DNA of 6,216 bases, taken from assembly GCA_003157315.1 (NCBI GenBank), contig PMJE01000157.1:3478-9693 (forward strand), written 5' to 3'. Below, piece by piece: positions 1-6,216 of the stretch. Numbering within the stretch: position 1 is the first letter of the stretch; every line of letters begins with the position of its first letter. Origin of the DNA: Myxococcales bacterium (GTDB taxonomy: Bacteria; Myxococcota; Polyangia; Fen-1088). Under the pieces are notes generated by a model. The model was not told where the DNA came from. It saw only the letters and a list, made by a program, of their open reading frames with translations, and did no database searches. A program made the translations under genes and the position numbers.

Positions 1-125
1 AATCCTTCGGGACCGACGACCATCAGAAAAAGCCCGTCCTGGCCGCTTTCCGCTGCGGGGAAACGGACGGTGGTCAGAATCCCGCCGGGACTGGCAGCAC
101 TATCCTTGTCGTAGCTTCTCGTCAT
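1..125 (-). CDS. N-terminal fragment of a possible FHA-domain protein (truncated by window edge)
   Basis: This is an open reading frame on the minus strand that starts with ATG at 125-123 and continues through the left edge, so only 41 codons are visible. The start is well bracketed: an in-frame TAG lies at 134-132, two codons upstream. The visible product begins MTRSYDKDSAASPGG and runs through a hydrophobic stretch, LFLMVVGPEG. A strand of this type near the N-terminus resembles the first beta strand of FHA domains found at the front of sigma-54-dependent regulators and other signalling proteins of Myxococcota-like bacteria. The diagnostic FHA residues (GR, SRxH, NG) would lie outside the window, so the assignment is tentative. 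It is divergent from the large kinase gene, a common placement for a phosphothreonine-binding partner. No strong Shine-Dalgarno sequence is visible before the start. Confidence 0.5.
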   Translation of the reverse strand, partial: MTRSYDKDSAASPGGILTTVRFPAAESGQDGLFLMVVGPEG

Positions 126-143
126 GGGCGTCTACTCGGGCGT

Positions 144-167
144 CCGAATGGCCAGAATGCCGTTCGG
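144..167. repeat. Inverted repeat, 9-bp arms, 6-bp loop, in the divergent promoter region
   Basis: The left arm CCGAATGGC (144-152) and the right arm GCCGTTCGG (159-167) are reverse complements except at one position (T149 against G162). They are separated by CAGAAT. In a plus-strand RNA the odd pair is a U-G wobble, giving a full 9-bp stem; in a minus-strand RNA it is a C-A mismatch. It ends 19 bases before the start of the leftward gene and lies 164 bases before the rightward kinase start. No T-run follows, so it is not a standard terminator. A dyad operator for a transcription factor, or a 5'-leader hairpin of the leftward transcript, are possible readings. Confidence 0.5.
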
Positions 168-294
168 CTTGCGCCAGCCACTGTACCCACGCTTCGGCCC
201 GGGCATCAACTGCGTTTCCGCTCCATGCCGCCCCTTGTCCTTCGCTCACGCTGGGCTCTGCGCAGGCGAACCGGTCAGATTCACTGCGACGGGC

Positions 295-306
295 TATTAG
301 TATAGA
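295..306 (+). promoter_or_regulatory. Possible -10 region for the kinase gene
   Basis: TATTAGTATAGA is the only clearly AT-rich patch near the kinase start. TATAGA (301-306) resembles a sigma-70 -10 hexamer. TTCACT at 280-285 could act as a -35, but the spacer is 15 bp, shorter than the preferred 17. If correct, transcription would begin around 313 and leave a leader of about 20 bases. This is a weak match found by eye, and no other promoter candidate stands out. Confidence 0.25.
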
Positions 307-331
307 CTGAGGGTCTTTTCAGCCCAGCCGA

Positions 332-3300
332 ATGGCAAAGATGGAGATACCGAGCAGCGACGAGTTTGCAGGAACCGATCGCTTCCAGTTGCTTCGCTGC
401 ATTGGCGAAGGCGGGATGGGCGTGGTCTACGAGGCGCTCGACCGCGAGACGAAGTCGCACGTCGCCCTCAAGACGATGCGCCAACTCAACGGCACCGCGC
501 TCTTGCACTTCAAGAACGAATTTCGCGCCCTGCAGGACATCGATCACCCGAACCTGGTGAGCCTTGGCGAGCTTGTGCAGGCCGGGGGGCGCTGGTTCTT
601 CACGATGGAGCTGGTCGAGGGAGACGACTTCATCCGGTACGTCCGGACCGACGGCGGCCGGACCAAGCTCCTGGATACGCAGGCCGGCCGCTCCACGCAG
701 GTGGAGCTGCGCCGCGCCGCGCCCATTCTCCAGCTGCCCGAGACGCTTCATGAGATCGACCGTTCGACCGCGGAGACGACGCCCGGCTTCAACGAGGGAC
801 GGCTGCGCTCGGCGCTCGGCCAGCTCGCCCGGGGCATCGTCGCGCTTCACGAGGCGGGCAAGATCCACCGCGACATCAAGCCGTCGAACGTCCTCGTCAG
901 CTCCACTGGCCGTGTGGTCCTCCTCGACTTCGGGCTGGTGACCGGCATCGCTGCGGTCGACCAGTCGCAGTCTGTCCATATAGTTGGCACCGTCCCCTAC
1001 ATGGCGCCCGAGCGGGCCGCCTCCCGGCCCGTCGGTCCCGAAGCCGACTGGTACGGCGTCGGGGTCATGCTCTACGAGGCACTCACCGGCCGGCTCCCGT
1101 TCTCGGGCAATGCGTTTGAGATGATGATGCAGAAGCAGCGGTCGGATCCGCCGCCGCCGCGATCCCTCTTTCCGCAGGTGCCGGCGGACCTCGACGCCCT
1201 GTGCTGCGAGTTGCTGCGCTTCGATCCCGCGGCGCGGGCCACCGGAAGCGACGTGCTCTCGCGACTTGGCGCAGAGCCCTTGGCGCGGACCACCGAGCCC
1301 TCGCGATCGCGCTCCTCGGGCCAACGCCTTTTCGTGGGGCGCGAGAGCGAGCTGCAGATCCTCGACGAGGCCTACCAGGTGAGCCGCCGGGGGGCTGCGG
1401 TGACGGTGGTGGTGCGGGGCGAGTCGGGGATGGGCAAGACCGCGCTGGTACGCCAGTTCCTCGACCGCCTGCTGGTCGATGAGAGCGGCCCGGTGATCCT
1501 TTCCGGGCGCTGCTTCGAGCGCGAGTCGGTGCCCTTCAAGGCCATCGACGGCGTGATCGATGCCCTCTGCCGCCAGATCTTGCTGATGCCCGAAGCGGAG
1601 GCGGGAGCGCTCCTGCCACGAGCCGCGGCGCTGCTCGGCGACGCGTTCCCGGTGCTTCGCCGCGTGAGGGCTGTGGCCCAGGCGCCGCGGCTCCAGTCGG
1701 AGTCGCGCCTCGACCCGCTCGAACTGCGCACACGCCTGTTCGCCGCCACCCGGGAGCTGGTGACCCGGCTCGCCGACCGCCGGCCGCTGGTCATCTTCAT
1801 CGACGATTTGCAGTGGGCCGACTCCGACAGCCTCGCGCTGATCGGCGAGGTGATGCGACCGCCCGACGCACCGGCGCTTCTGGTGGTGGCGACCTTGCGG
1901 GATGGCGGAACGGACGCAGTCGCCGACGGGCAGCCGGCCGGCGGAGAGCCGGTGGCAGCCAGACTCAGCCGGTTCCTCGTCGGAGACGTGCGGCGCATCC
2001 AGGTCGGCCCACTCCCGCCTGGCGAGGCGAGCGAGCTGGCGGCGCTGTTGCTGCAACGGGAGTCGGCAGCCATCAACGACAGCGCCGAGAGCATCGCCGC
2101 CGAGGCGAGGGGCCATCCCTTGTTCATCCAGGAGCTGGTGCGGCACGCCCAGCAGCACGGCGACCGCCAGGCCGTCCCACTATTGCTCGACGACGTGCTG
2201 TGGGCGCGGGTTCTCGAGCTGCCTCCCGCTGCCCGGTCGGTGCTCGAGCTGGCGGCGGTGGCGGGGACCCCAATCGCGCACGAGGTGATGGCCCGCGCCG
2301 TGGGGACCAGCCTCTCGACCCTCCACCGCAACCTGGCGATTCTGCGGGTCGGCAACCTGGTGCAGACAACCGGGCCGCGGGGCAGCGACACCATCCACGT
2401 CTACCACGACCGGGTGCGCGAGGCGCTGGTTGCCCACCTCGATGGCAGCGCTGCCGCCGACGCCCATCGAGAACTGGCGCTGGCGCTCGAGGCGGAAGGC
2501 CGCGGCGATCCCCGACAGCTCGCGGTCTACTGGCGCGGGGCAGGCGATCGCGAGCGCGCCGCGGGCTACACGCTGCGCGCCGCCGCCGACGCCGAGGCGG
2601 GCTTCGCCTTCGACCACGCAGCACGCCTGTACCGTACCGCGCTCGAGCTGCACCCTCCCGACCACCCTTCGGTGTACGATCTGCATCTAAAGTTGGCCGA
2701 GGCCCTGGCCAACGCCGGTCGCGGCGCCGAGTCGGCGCTCTCCTACTTTGCCACCGCCCGCGGCGCCTCCAAGGTTGAGGCGGTCGAGTACACGCGGCTG
2801 GCCGCCGACCAGCTCCTGCGCAGCGGCCACATCGACGAGGGACTCGACGCTATCCGGCAGGTGCTCCAGACGATGCGGCTCGGCTTCCCGAGCACCCCGC
2901 GGCGCGCACTCGCCTCGATCGTGCTGCGGCGGCTACAGTTGCGTCTGCGCGGGCTGCGCTTCCGCGAGCGTGACGCCACACAGGTCCCGCCCGAGACTCT
3001 GCGACGCATCGAACTCTGCCTCTCGATCGGCACCTGCCTGGGAATCGTCGATTTCATCCGCGGCGCCAATTTCAGCTCCCGCGCGCTCCTGCTGGCACTG
3101 CGGGCCGGGGAGCCGAAGCTCCTGCTGCGCGCCCTCGCGCTCGAGACGGTGTTCGTCTCGACGGGTGGCGTCCGCGCCGGGCACCGCGCCGATGGGCTGC
3201 TCGCCCGGACCGGCGACCTGGCAGCCCTGCTCGGCACTGCCGAGGCGCGCTTCTTCGACGAGACCTGCCGCGGTTTCTCCTTCCACCTGCGCGGCCGGTT

Positions 3301-4150
3301 TCGCGCCGCGGTCGATCACTTCGAGCGCGCCGAGGCAGCCGCCAACGAGTGCCGCGGGAGGGCCCTCGAGCTGAACGCGGCCCGGTTGACCATGGTCTTC
3401 GCGCTGCACTACCTCGGCCGGATGGCCGACCTGTCGCGCCGGGTGCCGCGCCAGGTGGCCGAGTCGACGGATCGTGGCGACCTGTACGGGGCGACCAATT
3501 TCGAGCTGGGGCTGCCGGGCCTGGCCTGGCTGGCGACCGACGACTTTGAGGAATCGCGCCGGCGCGCCCGCGACGCCTCGGGGAGGTGGTCGCAGCGCGG
3601 TTTTCAGATGCAGCACTGGTACGCCCTGCAGACCGCCGGACACCTCGGCCTCTACGGCGGAGATGCGCGTACGGCGTATACCGGGCTAATGGAGAAATGG
3701 CCTGCGCTGACCGGCTCGCTGCTCCTCCGGGTGCAGCTCATCCATTGCGAGATCCGCAGCCTCCGCGCCCGCCTGGCGCTCGCAGCGGCCGGGGAGATCG
3801 GGGGCGAGCAGGGGCGACGGCTGCTGCTTGAGGCGGAGCGGGACGCGCGTCGCCTCCGCCGGCTCGGGGCACCCTGGATCGAGTCGCAGGCGCAGCTAAT
3901 TCTGGCGGGAGTGGCCGCCACGCGCGGCGATGACGAACAGGCGGTGCGATTGCTGCGGGAGGCGGCGGCCGGCTTCGACGCCGCCGACATGGCCCTTTAC
4001 GCCGCGGCGGCGCGGCGCCGGTTGGGCGCTCTGCTTGGCGGCGACGCGGGACTCGCTCTCCGCGAGGCGGCCGATAGCTGGATGGCGAGCGAGAAGATCC
4101 GCGCCCCGGCCCGCTTCACCGCAATCTTCGCCCCCGGTTTCCGCGATTGA
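332..4150 (+). CDS. Multidomain Ser/Thr protein kinase with AAA-type ATPase and helical-repeat C-terminal half (PknK-like)
   Basis: Predicted cytoplasmic signalling protein of 1272 residues. A Hanks-type kinase domain spans about 18-312: glycine-rich loop GEGGMGVVY (25-33), catalytic Lys47 in VALK, likely helix-C Glu63, HRDIKPSN (179-186, an RD-type kinase), DFG (199-201), GTVPYMAPE (219-227) and Asp239 of DWYGVG. All key catalytic residues are present. A P-loop ATPase follows: Walker A GESGMGKT (363-370), Walker B LVIFIDDLQWAD (486-497), a likely sensor strand ending TLRD (521-524) and the HPLFIQEL motif (595-602). A winged-helix-like part (about 630-700) ends in YHDRVREAL, followed by alpha-helical TPR-like sequence to the end. 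The C-terminus (IRAPARFTAIFAPGF) matches the usual ending of this family, so the protein appears complete. No membrane segment is evident. About 43 extra residues lie between the hinge and the HRD loop. ATG 332 is used; ATG 341 is an alternative, and neither has a clear Shine-Dalgarno sequence. Substrate and signal are unknown. Confidence 0.93.
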   Translation: MAKMEIPSSDEFAGTDRFQLLRCIGEGGMGVVYEALDRETKSHVALKTMRQLNGTALLHFKNEFRALQDIDHPNLVSLGELVQAGGRWFFTMELVEGDDFIRYVRTDGGRTKLLDTQAGRSTQVELRRAAPILQLPETLHEIDRSTAETTPGFNEGRLRSALGQLARGIVALHEAGKIHRDIKPSNVLVSSTGRVVLLDFGLVTGIAAVDQSQSVHIVGTVPYMAPERAASRPVGPEADWYGVGVMLYEALTGRLPFSGNAFEMMMQKQRSDPPPPRSLFPQVPADLDALCCELLRFDPAARATGSDVLSRLGAEPLARTTEPSRSRSSGQRLFVGRESELQILDEAYQVSRRGAAVTVVVRGESGMGKTALVRQFLDRLLVDESGPVILSGRCFERESVPFKAIDGVIDALCRQILLMPEAEAGALLPRAAALLGDAFPVLRRVRAVAQAPRLQSESRLDPLELRTRLFAATRELVTRLADRRPLVIFIDDLQWADSDSLALIGEVMRPPDAPALLVVATLRDGGTDAVADGQPAGGEPVAARLSRFLVGDVRRIQVGPLPPGEASELAALLLQRESAAINDSAESIAAEARGHPLFIQELVRHAQQHGDRQAVPLLLDDVLWARVLELPPAARSVLELAAVAGTPIAHEVMARAVGTSLSTLHRNLAILRVGNLVQTTGPRGSDTIHVYHDRVREALVAHLDGSAAADAHRELALALEAEGRGDPRQLAVYWRGAGDRERAAGYTLRAAADAEAGFAFDHAARLYRTALELHPPDHPSVYDLHLKLAEALANAGRGAESALSYFATARGASKVEAVEYTRLAADQLLRSGHIDEGLDAIRQVLQTMRLGFPSTPRRALASIVLRRLQLRLRGLRFRERDATQVPPETLRRIELCLSIGTCLGIVDFIRGANFSSRALLLALRAGEPKLLLRALALETVFVSTGGVRAGHRADGLLARTGDLAALLGTAEARFFDETCRGFSFHLRGRFRAAVDHFERAEAAANECRGRALELNAARLTMVFALHYLGRMADLSRRVPRQVAESTDRGDLYGATNFELGLPGLAWLATDDFEESRRRARDASGRWSQRGFQMQHWYALQTAGHLGLYGGDARTAYTGLMEKWPALTGSLLLRVQLIHCEIRSLRARLALAAAGEIGGEQGRRLLLEAERDARRLRRLGAPWIESQAQLILAGVAATRGDDEQAVRLLREAAAGFDAADMALYAAAARRRLGALLGGDAGLALREAADSWMASEKIRAPARFTAIFAPGFRD

Positions 4151-4243
4151 CGTGTCCTTTGCGGCCATTGTCCTTCGCCAACCTGTGATCCGACGATGGC
4201 CTTTGGGGCCGAAAACAGCCGCTCGACAGAATCGAAGCGCGCT
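4151..4243. other. Convergent intergenic gap
   Basis: These 93 bases lie between the stop codons of the kinase gene (TGA 4148-4150) and the transporter gene (TGA on the minus strand, 4246-4244). The gap holds no gene. The only structure seen is a weak hairpin at 4221-4238 and a short GGCC-TTTGG-GGCC palindrome at 4199-4211. Neither is followed by a T-run in either direction. Confidence 0.6.
4221..4238. terminator. Weak hairpin, possible shared terminator
   Basis: GCTCGA (4221-4226) can pair with TCGAAGC (4232-4238) around a five-base loop, with one unpaired base in the right arm. Its position just after the stop codons of two convergent genes is where a bidirectional terminator would be expected. 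The stem is short and no U-tract follows on either strand, so it may be inactive or coincidental. Confidence 0.2.
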
Positions 4244-5293
4244 TCAGTGGCGATGCCCGTGATGCGTGTCGGGCCCGTGCGGATGAGCGTGGATGAGGGC
4301 GTCGTGCTTGTGAGGGTGGGAATGGGGTTCTTTGGGCATCACCTCGTGGTAATGATCATGATGGCCATCATCGTGCGAATGCGCGTGATCGTGGCTCAGC
4401 TCTTCGTGGGAATGCTTGTGACGGTGCCTCTCGGTCAGATGTAGCGCCACTCCAGCGACGAACAGCAGCGCAGCAGCCAACGTTGCGATGCCCAAGTTCC
4501 TGTCTCCGAGCAGGATCGCGACCAGTGCCCCCACGAAGGGAGCGACCGCAAACACGGATCCGGTACGGCCCGCGCCAATTCGCCGCTGCGCGAGCAGATA
4601 GAGGCGGAGGCTGACGCCGTAGCCGGTCACTCCGCAGGTCAACAAGCCGGCAACCGGCACCCAACTTGGACGAGGCTCGCCGAACAGGACCGCGAGCAGC
4701 CCGGTCAACCCGACACCGCAGAGCGCCTTCACGCGAACCACGGCCGCAGGATCGAGATCGGCAAATGGGCGTGTCAGTACGTTGTCGACAGCCCAGCAGA
4801 ACACCGCGACGACGATGGCGACGGCGCCCAGCAGACTGACCGAGCCAGTTGCCGACGCGCTGGCGACGGTCGTGGTGCCGCCTGCGAAGATCAGCAATGC
4901 CGCCAAGCTTACGCGCCTTCCAATGTGCTCGCGATGAATGAGGGCGGCAAGACCAATGGTGAAGAAAGCCTCGCCGTTCAGCAGCAGCGAGCCGTAGGTC
5001 GCCGGGACACGTTGCAGTCCCCAAACGAACAGCGTGGGCGCCAGCGCCGCGCCAAAGATGGAGATGGCGGCAAGACGCGGGAGATGCCCAAGGCGAACCC
5101 TCGCCTCCTTCTGCTCCTTTCGACGTCCCGGCCACGAGACCCCGCCGATGGCCGCGCCGAGGTACAGCAGGGCTGCCGTGGTGAAGGGACCGACGCCGGC
5201 CCCGAGCCGCTGGAGGAAGGGCGTCGTGATGCCGAACGCGAGCGCGGCCAGGGCCGCGAATGTCGTGCCGACGACGATGGGGTTCTTCGCCAT
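4244..5293 (-). CDS. EamA/DMT-family transporter with histidine-rich C-terminal tail
   Basis: Predicted inner-membrane transporter of 349 residues, starting MAKNPIVVG. The body has the EamA (drug/metabolite transporter) pattern of about ten hydrophobic helices in two halves, roughly residues 5-26, 36-53, 73-93, 100-120, 128-147, 152-173, 184-205, 211-235, 245-263 and 267-285. The second half contains WAVDNVLTRPF and a GRTGSVFAVAPF segment, both like a known subgroup of EamA proteins. After LTER a cytosolic or periplasmic tail of about 60 residues (290-349) carries 23 histidines, many as alternating His-X-His, ending HPHGPDTHHGHRH. Comparable tails occur in other members of this subgroup, so the tail is probably native and may bind Zn, Ni, Co or Cu ions; the transported substrate is unknown. 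ATG 5293 is chosen because a GAGGT lies nine bases upstream; a TTG at 5326 would add 11 residues. It lies 71 bases downstream of the AI-2E gene and may be cotranscribed with it. Confidence 0.87.
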   Translation of the reverse strand: MAKNPIVVGTTFAALAALAFGITTPFLQRLGAGVGPFTTAALLYLGAAIGGVSWPGRRKEQKEARVRLGHLPRLAAISIFGAALAPTLFVWGLQRVPATYGSLLLNGEAFFTIGLAALIHREHIGRRVSLAALLIFAGGTTTVASASATGSVSLLGAVAIVVAVFCWAVDNVLTRPFADLDPAAVVRVKALCGVGLTGLLAVLFGEPRPSWVPVAGLLTCGVTGYGVSLRLYLLAQRRIGAGRTGSVFAVAPFVGALVAILLGDRNLGIATLAAALLFVAGVALHLTERHRHKHSHEELSHDHAHSHDDGHHDHYHEVMPKEPHSHPHKHDALIHAHPHGPDTHHGHRH

Positions 5294-5302
5294 CCTCGGC
5301 TT

Positions 5303-5307
5303 ACCTC
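5303..5307 (-). promoter_or_regulatory. Ribosome binding site deciding the transporter start
   Basis: Read on the minus strand, GAGGT occupies 5307-5303 and ends nine bases before the ATG at 5293-5291. This is a good Shine-Dalgarno position and favours the ATG over the in-frame TTG at 5326-5324, which has no comparable upstream motif. A second GAGG directly touches the ATG and is too close to function. Confidence 0.55.
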
Positions 5308-5364
5308 GGCCGTTCAAATACCGCAAACCACATCACGCGACGATCAGGCCCACGATGTTTCCGG

Positions 5365-6216
5365 TCAAACCAGCTGCCGCGCGACGAGTTCGTCCTTCAG
5401 GTAGGCGTAGTAGATGGGCGCGGCCACGATGCCGGGCAAACCGAAGGCAGATTCCATGATGAGCATGGCGATGAGCAGCTCCCACGCGCGGGCGCGGATC
5501 TGACTGCCCACGATACGTGCATTGAGGAAGTATTCGAGTTTGTGGATGACGATGAGAAACCCCAGGCATGCCAGGGCGGCCCCGAGCGAGTGATTGAGCC
5601 CGACGATCACGATGATGGTGTTCGAGATCAGATTACCCACCACCGGCAGCAGGCCGACCAAGAATGTGATGGCGATCAGGGTTTTGACCAGCGGCAGGTG
5701 CACGCCGAAGAGGCGCAGTCCGACCAGCAGGAACAGCGCGGTCAGCGTGGTGTTCACCGCCGAGATGCGGACTTGCGCGAACACAATGCGACGGAAGGCA
5801 TTGGCCAGGCGGGCAATTCGTTCAGCCAAGGCGCGGGCCAGCGGGCGGTTGAAGTTGTGCGGGCGCACGTCGGTGAGGGAAACGATCCCGCCCACCACCA
5901 AACCGATGAGAATGTGCGCGACCGCTCGGCCGAGGTCTTCACCCGCGGTCTGCAGGCCGCGAGCGTGCGATTCCAGCCAGCGTACCGCGGCTTCCCGCAA
6001 TTCGTCCGCGTTATCGGGCAGGTTCTCCGTCACCGACGCGGGCAGAGTGGCGCGGGCCTGGTTGATGATCTGCGCCATCTTCTGCAACAGCCGGGTCAGT
6101 TGTCCCTCGCCCCGCAGATACACCACCAGCCAAGTCACCAGGGCCGTCACCAGCCCGACCACCAGCACGGCCAGGGCGGAGACCGCCACCATCCGTGCCC
6201 GTTCGTTGGAAAGATG
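5365..6216 (-). CDS. AI-2E family (PerM/TqsA/YdiK-like) membrane protein, N-terminus cut by window edge
   Basis: The frame is open to the right edge: eight codons (HLSNERAR) precede the first visible Met at 6192, so that Met is probably internal and 283 residues of a protein usually near 350 are visible. Counting from that Met, hydrophobic segments lie near 3-27, 91-108, 142-164, 168-199, 203-223 and 238-265, with a long polar amphipathic stretch at about 28-90, as expected for AI-2E family proteins. Family-like signatures include LLPVVGNLISN (181-191), KLEYFLNARIVG (218-229) and FGLPGIVAAPIYYAYLK (250-266). Family members have been linked to autoinducer-2 export (TqsA) or cation/proton antiport, but most are uncharacterised, so no substrate is assigned. 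The stop codon is TGA at 5367-5365, and the EamA transporter gene follows on the same strand after 71 bases. Confidence 0.88.
   Translation of the reverse strand, partial: HLSNERARMVAVSALAVLVVGLVTALVTWLVVYLRGEGQLTRLLQKMAQIINQARATLPASVTENLPDNADELREAAVRWLESHARGLQTAGEDLGRAVAHILIGLVVGGIVSLTDVRPHNFNRPLARALAERIARLANAFRRIVFAQVRISAVNTTLTALFLLVGLRLFGVHLPLVKTLIAITFLVGLLPVVGNLISNTIIVIVGLNHSLGAALACLGFLIVIHKLEYFLNARIVGSQIRARAWELLIAMLIMESAFGLPGIVAAPIYYAYLKDELVARQLV

Larger units (their letters stand above)
126..331. other. Divergent intergenic region between the FHA-like gene and the kinase gene
   Basis: These 206 bases separate two genes that point away from each other, so promoters for both should lie here. 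What can be seen is an inverted repeat at 144-167 and an AT-rich patch (TATTAGTATAGA, 295-306) in otherwise GC-rich sequence. A 58-codon frame at 124-300 on the plus strand has no ribosome binding site and no recognisable product, so I do not call it a gene. No convincing sigma-54 (-24/-12) motif was found on either strand. Confidence 0.7.

Noticed and set aside
124..300. A 58-codon plus-strand frame in the divergent intergenic region
   Set aside because: It begins on the start codon of the leftward gene, has no Shine-Dalgarno sequence, contains no recognisable motif and has unremarkable composition. Chance is the simplest explanation.
281..2158. A 625-codon open frame antisense to the kinase gene
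   Set aside because: Its translation is rich in Arg, Gly, His and Leu, shows no recognisable domain, and mirrors the kinase codons. Long antisense frames are expected opposite strongly GC3-biased genes. The sense strand carries clear kinase and ATPase motifs.
1372..2394. A 340-codon minus-strand frame inside the kinase gene
   Set aside because: Ser/Arg/Ala-rich shadow translation without domains, overlapping the Walker-motif region of a convincing sense gene.
4255..4425. Repetitive-looking ATGATCATGATGG-type DNA, considered as a repeat array
   Set aside because: The pattern comes from His-X-His codons of the transporter tail. Units are irregular in length and stay in frame, so it is coding sequence and not a CRISPR or independent tandem repeat.
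4196..4444. Plus-strand 82-codon frame with many Met and Val residues opposite the histidine-rich tail
   Set aside because: The Met/Val-rich, seemingly hydrophobic product is a by-product of reading CAC/CAT histidine codons on the opposite strand (GTG/ATG), so it is not evidence of a membrane protein.
5301..5333. Ten-codon minus-strand frame (MWFAVFERPR) whose stop overlaps the transporter ribosome binding site, considered as a leader peptide
   Set aside because: It is very short, has no binding site of its own, shows no regulatory codon run and no attenuator-like hairpins. Chance is likely.
4925..5404. Plus-strand frames across the EamA and AI-2E genes
   Set aside because: The products are low-complexity Arg/Gly/Ala-rich shadows, while the minus strand encodes clear transmembrane proteins over the same bases.

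Overview
The window looks like chromosomal DNA from a high-GC, gene-dense bacterium. A very large protein with a Ser/Thr kinase, an AAA-type ATPase and a helical-repeat region, transcribed divergently from a probable FHA-type gene, is an arrangement typical of Myxococcota (former Deltaproteobacteria) and some Acidobacteriota. That placement is an inference from family habits. No rRNA or other marker gene is present.

Layout. (1) Positions 1-125, minus strand: the first 41 codons of a gene that runs off the left edge, possibly an FHA-domain protein. (2) Positions 126-331: a 206-bp divergent intergenic region with a 9-bp-arm inverted repeat and one AT-rich patch that may be a -10 element. (3) Positions 332-4150, plus strand: one complete 1272-residue protein with an N-terminal Hanks-type Ser/Thr kinase, a central AAA/NACHT-like P-loop ATPase, a winged-helix-like segment and a long helical (TPR-like) C-terminal half. 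It resembles the multidomain kinases annotated as PknK-type, but carries no recognisable GAF, histidine-kinase or phosphatase module at the C-terminus. (4) Positions 4151-4243: a short convergent gap with only a weak hairpin. (5) Positions 4244-5293, minus strand: a ten-helix EamA/DMT-family transporter with a C-terminal tail containing 23 histidines. (6) Positions 5365-6216, minus strand: an AI-2E (PerM/TqsA/YdiK-like) membrane protein whose N-terminus lies beyond the right edge.

The left half is a signalling locus: kinase plus, possibly, a phosphothreonine-reading partner read in the opposite direction. The right half is a two-gene membrane transport unit transcribed towards the kinase gene, probably unrelated to it. 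Spot counts show a composition difference (44 of 60 GC at 4021-4080 inside the kinase gene, 37 of 60 at 5641-5700 inside the AI-2E gene). I see no mobile element, CRISPR array, tRNA or rRNA. I do not see a clearly new system. The points most worth checking are the kinase insertion, the missing output domain, the histidine-rich tail and the intergenic inverted repeat.
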